Assembly: GCF_003417535.1 (NCBI RefSeq)
Contig: NZ_QVLS01000002.1
Coordinates: forward strand, 248,001-312,000
Source: Hydrogenophaga borbori
GTDB taxonomy: Bacteria; Pseudomonadota; Gammaproteobacteria; Burkholderiales; Burkholderiaceae_C
Length of the DNA: 64,000 nt
Reading direction: 5' to 3'
Both the position numbers and the translations under genes were made by a program. Below the pieces are notes generated by a model that did no database searches, had not been told where the DNA came from, and saw only the letters and a program-made list of their open reading frames with translations. Below are positions 35,147-43,800 of this stretch, piece after piece (position 1 is the stretch's first letter; the number at the start of each line of letters is the position of its first letter).

Positions 35147-35473
35147 TCAGTCGCTCGCTGCTGCCTGGCGGGCGTCGCAGCCGGCGCGCAGCCGAAACAG
35201 GGCACCGGTTTCGGTGAGGGCGGCGTCGGCAGCGCGCAAACCGCGGACGGCGGCCTGGGCGGCGTCGTCGAAGCGAACCAGGAAGCTGGCCGACTCGCCG
35301 TCCGGTGGCGAGAGCATGTAGGCGCAGAAGTCGGGGTTCGACAGAAACGCCCGGACCGGCTCGGCGGCGAACACCGGCGCGGGATGGTGAGGCGGTTCGG
35401 CGCGACCCGTCCCCAACGCGCCGGCCAACAAGGCGATGACCACACAACTTCTCGACCCATGCTGCTGCTTCAT
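35147..35473 (-). CDS. Small secreted protein of unknown function
   Basis: 108 residues. I chose the ATG at 35473 because AAGGAAG lies just upstream on this strand (35477-35483) and the protein then starts with a convincing signal peptide: basic MKQQHGSRS, hydrophobic CVVIALLAGALG, cleavage after GRA (about residue 24). The mature part is about 85 residues with two Cys (FCAYML, AGCDARQ), which could form a disulfide. I do not recognise a family. It is convergent with the transporter (14-base gap) and divergent from the toxin-antitoxin pair. Confidence 0.6.
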   Translation of the reverse strand: MKQQHGSRSCVVIALLAGALGTGRAEPPHHPAPVFAAEPVRAFLSNPDFCAYMLSPPDGESASFLVRFDDAAQAAVRGLRAADAALTETGALFRLRAGCDARQAAASD

Positions 35474-35591
35474 GTTCTTCCTTTCGCCCCTTGGCGGAGG
35501 CTGGAAAAAAAGGAGCGATTGCACCGCAGCAGCCCTGGGCGGGGGGGCGTGGCGGGGACAGGCTGATGATTTGCAAAAAAATGCAGCGCTA

Positions 35592-35622
35592 TTGACGAGG
35601 CGTGCGAAAAAGCGTACGCTTT
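35592..35622 (+). promoter_or_regulatory. Promoter and palindromic operator of the toxin-antitoxin pair
   Basis: TTGACG (35592-35597) and TACGCT (35615-35620) are separated by 17 bases. A perfect 14-base palindrome AAAGCGTACGCTTT (35609-35622) covers the -10 element. YefM-type antitoxins autorepress through palindromes over their own promoter, so this is the likely operator. The gene start at 35643 has GGAG at 35633-35636. Confidence 0.6.
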
Positions 35623-35642
35623 GACCCTTTCCGGAGTACCCC

Positions 35643-35885
35643 ATGAACGTCTTGACCGCATCCGCCGCGCGCGCCAATCTCTATCGCCTGATCGACCAGA
35701 CGACTGAATCCCATCAGCCCGTCATGATTGCCGGCAAGAACGCGTCTGCCGTGCTGGTGTCGGCCGAAGACTGGGCCGCCATTCAGGAAACGATGCACCT
35801 GCTGTCCGTGCCGGGCATGCGTGAGTCCATCCGCGAAGGCATGGCCGAGCCCTTGTCCAAGAGCGCGCGCGAGCTGAAATGGTGA
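35643..35885 (+). CDS. yefM: YefM/Phd-family antitoxin
   Basis: 80 residues, typical for the family. The N-terminus (MNVLTASAARANLYRLID) and the middle (VMIAGKNASAVLVSAEDWAAI) match the Phd/YefM DNA-binding fold, followed by a C-terminal toxin-binding tail. It neutralises the YoeB-type toxin encoded next and represses its own promoter through the palindrome upstream. The ATG has GGAG at six bases. Its stop overlaps the toxin start by seven bases (ATGGTGA), standard coupling for this pair. Confidence 0.92.
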   Translation: MNVLTASAARANLYRLIDQTTESHQPVMIAGKNASAVLVSAEDWAAIQETMHLLSVPGMRESIREGMAEPLSKSARELKW

Positions 35886-36145
35886 AGTGGGAGCTGGCCT
35901 ACGCGAAGCAGGCGCTCAAGGACGCGAGGAAGGTCAAGGCAGCAGGGCTCAAGCCAAAAGTCGACGAGCTGTTGGCGATCCTCGAGAAGGATCCTTTTCA
36001 GAATCCGCCGGCCTTTGAGAAGCTGGTGGGCGATCTCGCCGGCGCGTACTCGCGGCGGATCAACATCCACAATCGGCTGGTCTACGAAGTTTTCGCCAAG
36101 GAGCGCGTCGTCCGCGTCCTTCGCCTGTGGACGCACTACGAGTGA
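35879..36145 (+). CDS. yoeB: YoeB/Txe-family mRNA-interferase toxin
   Basis: 88 residues, right for YoeB. The family core is visible: KDPFQNPPAFEKLVGDLAGAYSRRINIHNRLVY, quoted here only in its parts DPFQNPP, SRRIN and HNRLVY, and the C-terminal THYE with the catalytic His-Tyr. YoeB cleaves mRNA in the ribosomal A site when freed from YefM. The stop lies 10 bases inside the convergent hydrolase gene's 3' end (36136), so the two coding regions overlap tail to tail, marking the right junction of the lower-GC segment. Confidence 0.93.
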   Translation: MVKWELAYAKQALKDARKVKAAGLKPKVDELLAILEKDPFQNPPAFEKLVGDLAGAYSRRINIHNRLVYEVFAKERVVRVLRLWTHYE

Positions 36146-36996
36146 CGGTCAGCCGCTGGCACCACCCGCTCCCGCACCCATCCCGTCGTCATGTCGATGA
36201 ACGCCCGCTTCGCCGGCCCGCTCGTGATCAGGTGGTCCGTTGTCTCCAGCAGCTCGAACGAGACCTTGGCCAGCCAGGGCTGGCCCGCGAACATGGCGGC
36301 GAACTGTCCCCGGTGGTTGAACCATTCGGGTTGGCCGCCGCAGTAGGCGAACAGCAGTTCCACGCCCTGGTTCGTGAGCCGGTCCACGCGGCCCATGAAT
36401 TCGTCCTTGGGCGGCGACACCGACATCTCGCCCTTGGGCTTGGCCGGCGTGTCGTCGGGCGGCATCAGGCGCAGTTGCCGCAGCAGCATCACGCCGGCCT
36501 TCTGCGCCGAGCCGATGAGCCCGGCGCGGCCGATCTTGAAGGCGAGCTTGCGCAGGCGCGACTGCAGCGTGGGGTAGGCGTACATGTCCCACAGCAGCAC
36601 GGCGCGCATGCGCGGGTCTTCCAGGGCCACCAGGTGGCCGATGATGGCGCCCGAGCACAGGCCCACCATCACGAAGCGCGCGCAGCCGAACTGGGCCTGG
36701 GCGGCGTCCATCACCTCGCGCGTGTCGGCCACCCATTGCTCGGTGACGGAGCGGGTGCTGTCGCTGCGCTGGCTGTCGCCCAGGCCGCTCATGTCGAAGC
36801 GCACCGAGGGGATGCCCATGGCGGCGAACTCGCGCGCCAGCAGCACGTTGATGCGGTGCGGCCCGCCGCGCGGGATGACGCCGGAGTTGCTGAGCACGGC
36901 CACCACGGGCGGTGTCGCGCCCGGCGCGCCCTGGGCGGGGGTGAAGGTGGCGACGAGGTGGCCTTCGGCGCCGACGGTACGGGTCTGCTCCTGCAT
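36136..36996 (-). CDS. Alpha/beta hydrolase, hydrolase 1-like, Cys nucleophile (arm 2 copy)
   Basis: 286 residues from the ATG at 36996. A TTG at 37005 overlapping the upstream stop (TTGA) is an alternative start giving 289; neither has a clear ribosome site. Core motifs: SVRFDMSGLGDSQ and FVMVGLCSGAI, with Cys114 at the nucleophile elbow, as in its arm 1 counterpart at 32194-33099. A C-terminal TDHLI supplies a candidate His. No signal peptide. It is the last gene of arm 2; its partner lies immediately upstream. Context suggests action on the chain carried by the arm 2 synthase, which has no thioesterase. Its last codons overlap the yoeB end, so the C-terminus may have been altered by that insertion. 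Confidence 0.84.
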   Translation of the reverse strand: MQEQTRTVGAEGHLVATFTPAQGAPGATPPVVAVLSNSGVIPRGGPHRINVLLAREFAAMGIPSVRFDMSGLGDSQRSDSTRSVTEQWVADTREVMDAAQAQFGCARFVMVGLCSGAIIGHLVALEDPRMRAVLLWDMYAYPTLQSRLRKLAFKIGRAGLIGSAQKAGVMLLRQLRLMPPDDTPAKPKGEMSVSPPKDEFMGRVDRLTNQGVELLFAYCGGQPEWFNHRGQFAAMFAGQPWLAKVSFELLETTDHLITSGPAKRAFIDMTTGWVRERVVPAADRHS

Positions 36997-37001
36997 GCGG
37001 G

Positions 37002-37808
37002 TCAATCGAGGGTGGCGAGCAGCACGCGCGGGATGTCGGGTGGGGCGATGGCGGTGCCCATGGCCTGACTGGACATCCAGTCGGTGGGGTGTTCCACGGT
37101 GTGCAGCTTCAGGGCCGCCAGGCCGGCGTGGGCGGCCAGCGGGTGGGGCTGGTCGCCGCGCACGGCGCAGGTGATGCGCAGGCCGCGGCGCAGCGCGGGC
37201 AGCACGTTCAGGTCGGGCAGGGCGCGCAGGTCGGCGACCAGGCGCTCGCCGAAGTCAAAGCCCAGCACGTCGCCGGGCAGCGCGGGTTCGGCCACTTTGC
37301 CGCTGGCCGCGATCTGCTCCCAGGGCTGGGCGAACATCATGGCCAGCTCGGCCTTGTGGCCGGCGACCAGGGCCTGCAGGTAGCCCGGGCCGTTGAACAC
37401 CGGCTCCCACAGCACCAGGTGGCGCGGCGGGTGTTTGGCCAGCAGCGCGGCGCGCAGGGCGATGACCGCGCCCAGGCCCATGCCGAACCAGTGCACGGGC
37501 AGGCCGCCGTCGCCGACGATGAGCTCGTGCGCGGCCAGGGTGTCGCGCACCCAGTCGTCCAGCGACTGCGCGCCCTCGTCGCCGGGCGAGTCGCCGGTGC
37601 CGTGGTAGTCGAAGCGCAGGGACTCCACGCCCTCGCGCGAGAGCCGTTCGCCGGCCACGCGGAAGACAGCCGAGCTGCGCACGGCTTCCTGGCCCAGGGG
37701 GCGGCAGAGCAGGAAGCGCGCGCGCGGCCTGGCGCCGCCGTCGGCCGCCATGTGAATGCCCACCATCGGCCGGTCCCAGTGGCCGAAGTGCCGGATCGAG
37801 ATCGTCAT
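37002..37808 (-). CDS. Alpha/beta hydrolase, hydrolase 2-like, nucleophile replaced (arm 2 copy)
   Basis: 268 residues; ATG 36 bases after the synthase stop, with no strong ribosome site. Motifs: SLRFDYHGTGDSPGD (the same block as LRFDCHGTGDSAGD in the arm 1 copy) and VHWFGMGLGAVIAL, where the GxSxG nucleophile is Gly111. Loss of the nucleophile in both copies, with different replacements (Arg and Gly), suggests that catalysis is not the conserved role. It is coupled to the Cys hydrolase downstream. Probably a cytoplasmic partner in a two-protein release or editing unit (inference). Confidence 0.82.
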   Translation of the reverse strand: MTISIRHFGHWDRPMVGIHMAADGGARPRARFLLCRPLGQEAVRSSAVFRVAGERLSREGVESLRFDYHGTGDSPGDEGAQSLDDWVRDTLAAHELIVGDGGLPVHWFGMGLGAVIALRAALLAKHPPRHLVLWEPVFNGPGYLQALVAGHKAELAMMFAQPWEQIAASGKVAEPALPGDVLGFDFGERLVADLRALPDLNVLPALRRGLRITCAVRGDQPHPLAAHAGLAALKLHTVEHPTDWMSSQAMGTAIAPPDIPRVLLATLD

Positions 37809-37844
37809 GGGAGGCGACGGTAACAGGCTTGGCCGTTCACCGCT

Positions 37845-40800
37845 TCAGGCGCCTTGCACCAGGCGACGCAGGCGCGACATCAGGCCGCCACCGTTCTTCG
37901 GTGGGAGGGACGGGGCGTCGGTTTCGGTGGTGGTGGCGCCGGCGGCCTGGCCGTCGTAGGCGGCGGCAAGCTGGGCCAGGGTTTCCGAGACGTAGCGGCG
38001 CGGACTCACCTGTTTGCCCACGCGTTTCTCCAGCTTCTGCACCGCCTGCATGGCGCTCAGCGAGGTGCCGCCGAGGTCGAAGAAGTTGTCGTTGCGGCGG
38101 ATGGCGGTGGTGCCCAGCAGCTCGCTCCAGACGAGGAAGATCTCGCGCTCGGTGGCCGTGCCCTGGAAGTGGTCGGCGGCCGAGGCGGCGCTGTCGCGGC
38201 GGCGCAGGCGCGAGGCGGTGGGCGCGAAGCGGCCCTCGGCGGTGGTGGCCAGGCGCTCGCAGCACAGCACCTGCAGGTGGGCGCGCGCGGCGGCGGGCAG
38301 GTGCTGGGCCAGGCGCTGGTCCACGCGCTGCAGCAGGGCGTCCAGGCCGGCGTCCTGCAGGCCGGTGTCGGGCTCCAGGCCCAGCAGCAGGCGGCGCTCG
38401 CCTTGCGGGCCGATCTGCAGCGCGGCGGCGGCGCGGGCCACCAGGGGCAGCTGGGCAATGCCCTGTTCGATGGCGTCGAGCGCCAGGCGCTGGCCGGCGA
38501 TCACGGCGTGCGCACCGTCTTCGCCGATGGCCTGCAGCACGCCGTCGGAGCGCCAGCGCGCGAGCGTGCCAGTGGCGCGCCAGCTGCCGTCGGCCCCGCG
38601 CGCCCACAGCGGCGCGGCCACGCCGATGGCGGCGGGCCGCTCGGCCGCCTCGCCGATGCGCAGGCTGTCGGGCAGCAGGGGCTTGCCGAAGGTGTTGTGG
38701 TCGGCCGGGCCGTGCGCCCAGCCCATGGCCAGGGGCAGGCCGGTGGCGGGGTCTGGGGCCAGGTTGAGGGCGCTGGCCTGGGTGTCGGCCAGGGCTTGCA
38801 TCCCTTCGGGGCTGGCCTCGCGCACGTCCAGCGCGGCGATGAGCGAGAGCGCGCGCCCGGCGTTGGCCTGCAGCAGCGTGGCCCAGCCGTTGGCGTCGGC
38901 GAAGACCAGGGCGGTGTTGTCGGCGTGCAGGGCCTCCAGGGCCTCGGGCGCGCCAGGGTCGTCGGCCAGCACCAGCTCCACGCCGTGGCGCAGCGCCAGG
39001 CCCAGCAGGGCCAGCCGCAGGCCGGGGTGGCCGCCGTGGGCGATGAGGCGGTCGCCGGGCAGCAGTTGCACTTGGGCGGCCAGGGCTTCCACGGTGTCGC
39101 TCCAGCGGCGGGCGTCGGTGTCGGCGCCGCCGGGCCAGCGCAGCGCCCGGTTCGCGCCGAAGGCGGCGAGGGCGCGGGCCAGGGCCTCGATGGGGTCCTG
39201 GGTGGCGATCTCCACGGCGGAGCGGCCACTGCCCTGCTGCGCGCGCGCGGCGGCCACGCGGGCCTGCAGGGCGGCGCCGTCCAGGGCGTTGGCGCCGTGG
39301 CGCAGCAGTGGGGTGCCGTCGGCGCGGGCCAGGGCCTTGAGCAGGTCGTGGCCGACCACCGGTGCGGCGTCGAGCGTGCGCAGGCGCTCCAGCTCGGCGG
39401 CGCCGGGCAGCAGGACGTCGGCCACGCGGCGGTTCGGGTTGTCGGCCAGGCCCATCAGCGTGGCCAGGAAGCGCTCGCGCAGCAGCTGCGCGGTGCTGGG
39501 CAGGAAGAGCTGGGTGTCGTACTGGATGCCGCCTTCGATGCCGCCGGGGATTTCCACCAGCCAGAAGTTCAGGTCCTCGGTGGCGCCGCGGTGTTTGAAG
39601 CGCGTGCGCTCATGCGTGAGCGGGCCCCAGTTGGCGGGACGCGCGCGCGCGTCCTGGAAGGTGAACAGGGCCTGGTAGAGGCGGCCGTGCTGGCCGGGCT
39701 GGGCGGTCTCCAGCGCGGCGGACAGGCGCTCGAAGGGCACGTCCTGGTTGGCGAAGGCGTCCACCATGGTGGCGCGCACGTGCTTGATCCACTCCAGCCA
39801 GCTCATCTCGGGCCGCACGGCCAGGCGCACCGGCAGCATGTTGTTGAAGAAGCCCATGATGGGCTCCAGGTCCGGGTGCGGGCGGCCGCGCACCGGCACC
39901 CCGATGGTGGGCTCGGGGTCGTGCAGCAGCTGCGAGGCCAGCACCGCGTACACGGCGAGGGCGACGATGCTCAGCGTGGAGCCGGTCTGCTTGGCGACTT
40001 CGCGCACGCGCTCCGCATGGGCGGATTCGATGCGCATGTACTCGGTGCTGCCCACGCGCTGCGCGCCGGGCAGGCGCGGCAGGTCGGTCAGCGCGGCCGG
40101 CACGGGGCGTTTGAGGAACTGGCGCTGCCAGTGGTCGAGCTGGCTGGCGATTTCTTCGCCCTGCATCCATTCGTTGTGCCAGGCGGCGAAGTCCACGTAC
40201 TGCAGCGGCATGGCGGGCAGCACGGGTTCGCGCTGCTCCAGCAGGGCCGAATAGAACGCGCTCATGTTCTCGTACAGCAGGTCGAAGGACCAGCCGTCCC
40301 ACACCACGTGGTGGGTCATGAAGAAAAAGATGTGGTGGCGCTCGTCCATGCGGATGAGCCGGGCGCGGAACAGCGGGGCCTGGTCCAGGGCGAAGGGCTG
40401 GGCCACCCAGGTGGTGACGAGGTCGGCCATGGCCTCCTCGCGCCGGGCCTCGGGCACGTGGCTCAGGTCTTCGACGGGCAGCAGCGAGCAGGGCACGCTG
40501 TCGAGCGTGCGCTGCACCCAGGTGTCGCCGTCGCGCACGACGATGGTCCGCAGCGAGGCCTGGCGCCGCACCATGGCCTGGAAGGCCTGGTCGAACAGGG
40601 CTTCGTCCATGGGGCCGCGCAGGCGGTGGGCCGAGGGCACGTTGTAGACCACGCGGCCGGGGTGCATTTCCTCGATGAAGCGGATGCGCTCCTGCATGAG
40701 CGTGAGCGGGGCCTGGCGCCGCTCGGGCTGGTGCACCAGCGGCGGGCGCTGCGGGGCGTTGCCGCCGCGCTGCTCGTCGATGGCGCGCGCCAGCTTTTGC

Positions 40801-43800
40801 ACCGTGGGCGATTCGAACAGCACGCGCAGGTTCAGCTGCAGGCCGAGGCCCTTGTTGAGCTGGCCCATGAGCTTGGCGGCGAGCAGCGAGTGGCCGCCGA
40901 GCGCGAAGAAGTCTTCGTCGGCGCCGATCGCGGGCAGCTTGAGCACGGCCTGCATGGCCTCCAGCACGGCGCGTTCGGTGTCGGTGGCCGCAGCGGTGAG
41001 CGGGCCGCTGGCGGCCGGGGCCATGGCCACGGGTTGCGGCAGGGCCTTGCGGTCGATCTTGCCGTTGGGCAGCAGGGGCAGGGCGTCCAGCAGCACCACC
41101 TGCTGGGGCAGCATGTAGTCGGGCAGGCCGCCGCGCAGGGCCTCGCGCAGCGCGGCGGGCTCGGGCGTGGCGCCGGCGGCCGGCACGGCGTAGGCGATCA
41201 GGCGCACATCGCCGGGCGTGTCCTCGCGCGCCATGACCACGGTGCGCGCGACACCGGGCAGCGCGGCCAGGCGGGCCTCGATTTCGCCGAGTTCGATGCG
41301 GTAGCCGCGGATCTTGACCTGGAAGTCCAGGCGGCCCAGGTGTTCCAGGGTGCCGTTGTCGAGCCAGCGGGCGAGGTCGCCGGTGCGGTACAGGCGCGCG
41401 CCCGGCGCGGCGCTGAAGGGATCGGCCACGAAGCGCTCGGCCGTGAGTTCGGGGCGGTTGAAGTAGCCGTTGGCCACGCCGGTGCCGCCGATGCACAGCT
41501 CGCCTTCCTGGCCGATGCCGCAAGGCCTGCCCTGCTCGTCGAGCACCCAGACCTGGGTGTTGGCGATGGGGTGGCCGATGCTGATCTTCTGCGTGGCATC
41601 GGTGATGCGCTGCACCGTGGACCAGACCGTGGTCTCGGTGGGGCCGTACATGTTCCAGAGCTCGATCTTCTGGTCCAGCAGCTGGGCGGCGAGCGAGGGC
41701 GGCAGCGGCTCGCCGCCGCACAGGGCGCGGAAGTTCGCGGGCGCGCGCCAGCCCGCGTCCAGCAGCATGTGCCAGGTGGTGGGCGTGGCCTGCATCACGT
41801 TGATGCGCTGCTCGGCGATGAGGCGGCCCAGCACCTCGCCGTCCATGATTTCCTCGCGCTGCGCGAGCACGGTGCAGGCGCCGATGGCCAAGGGCAGGTA
41901 GAGCTCCAGCACCGCGATGTCGAAGGACAGGGTGGTGACGGCGAGCAGGCGGTCGCTGGCCGTCAGGCCCGGCTCGCGCCGCATGGCCATGAGGAAGTTG
42001 CTCACCGCGCGCTGCGGCACCACCACGCCCTTGGGCTTGCCGGTGGAGCCGGAGGTGTAGATCACGTACATCGGCGCGTCGCCGCTGGGGTTCTGCGGCG
42101 TGGGCAGCTCGGTGTCGGGCGCGGCGTCGATCAGGGCGCGGTCGTCGTCGACGCGGACCTGCTGCTCGCGCGACAGGCCGCTGAGCGCGGCGTGCGCCGA
42201 TTCGGTGATGACCAGGCGCAGGCCCGCGTCCTCGGCCATGTAGCTCAGGCGGTCCTTGGGGAAGTTCGGGTCCAGCGGCACGTAGGCGGCGCCGGTCTTG
42301 AGGATGCCCAGCAGCGCGGGCACCAGCTCGGGGCCGCGCGCCATGCAAACGCCCACCAGGTGGCCGGGGCCGACGCCGCGCTGCGCCAGCAGCTGGGCGA
42401 AACGCCGGGCGCGCTGTTCGAGCTGGGCGTAGGTGAGCGGAGCGCCGTGCGCGATCACCGCGATGGCGTCGGGCGTGGCCAGGGCCTGCTGGCGGATGGA
42501 GGCCTCGACGCGCGTGGTGACGTCGAAGGGCATGTCGGTGGCGCGGTTCCAGGCGCCCAGGCGCGGGTCGACGGTGGGCGTGGCGGCGCTGGCCGGCGCT
42601 GGCGCCGCGGATGCCTTCGGCGTGGCGGGCGCGGCCACCGCGGGCGAGCCATTGAGCCGGTCGATCTGCGCCAGCAGGCCGTCCACCAGGGATTGCGCGC
42701 GCTCCAGGCTGAAGAACTCGGCGCTGTGGTGCAGGTCCAGCGTGAGCGCGGCGTCCTGCTCGTAGAAGTTGAAGAACAGCTCGGCCAGCAGGCCCTGCTT
42801 GCGGCCTTCGTGCAGGGCGGCGCGCAGCGGCAGGTAGCCCGAGAGGTCGACCTTGGGGTTGAGGTTGAAGTAGATGCCGGTGAGCGGCGGGCGGTCGCCG
42901 CGGCTGGGCAGGCCCAGGGCGCGGGCCAGCGTGCCCTGCGTCATGACCGGGTACTCCAAGGCATCCATGAGGTGCGAGCGCACGCGCGTGAGCAGCGCCT
43001 CATCGGTGTCCTGTGGCGAGCACGACAGTCGCAGCGGCAGGTCGAGCACGCCGTCGGCCATGAGCGGGCCATGGCGCTGCAGCGCCTGGCTGGCGTAGGG
43101 GATGCTGACGACGAATTCGTCCTGGCCGCCGCGTTCCTGGATCAGGCGCGTGACGGCGGTGAGCAGCCACTGGAACAGGGTGGCGCCGCGCGCCTTGGCG
43201 CGCTGGCGCAGCTGCTCCAGCCGCGGGCCCTCGATGCGCACGCGCACGGTGTCGGCCGTGAACTGGCGGCGCCCGGCCGGGCTGCGGTCGCCCAGGTTCA
43301 CCGGAGGGGGCGGCTGCTGCATCACGTTGGTCCAGAACGCCAGCGCCTCCCGGGCCTGCGCGCTGTCCTGGCGCGCCTGCTCGGCGGCGGCGAAGGCCAG
43401 CGGCGACTCGGCGGGTTTGGCGAAGGCCGGCGCCATGCCCTGGCGGCGCGCCTGGTAGGCCTCGGCGAGCTCGGCGTTGAAGACGCTGGAGGCCCAGCCG
43501 TCGAAGATCAGGTGGCTGGCGACCACGTGCACCACCACGCGGCCATCGGACAGCTCGAGCAGGCTGAAGGCGGCGAGCGGGGCCTGGTCGAAGGGGAAGT
43601 CGCGCCGGCTGGCCTGTGTGCAGAAAGCGTCGAGCGCGGCGTCGGCGTCGGCCTCGTGGCGCAGGTCCACCTCGGCGATGGCCACGGGCTTGAGCGGCTG
43701 CAGGCTCTGGCGCGGCTCGCCGGTGTCGAAGGCCAGGTGGAAGGCGGCGTGGCGCTGCGCCACGTCCTGCAGGGCCTGGCGCAGCGCGGCCTTGTCGGCG

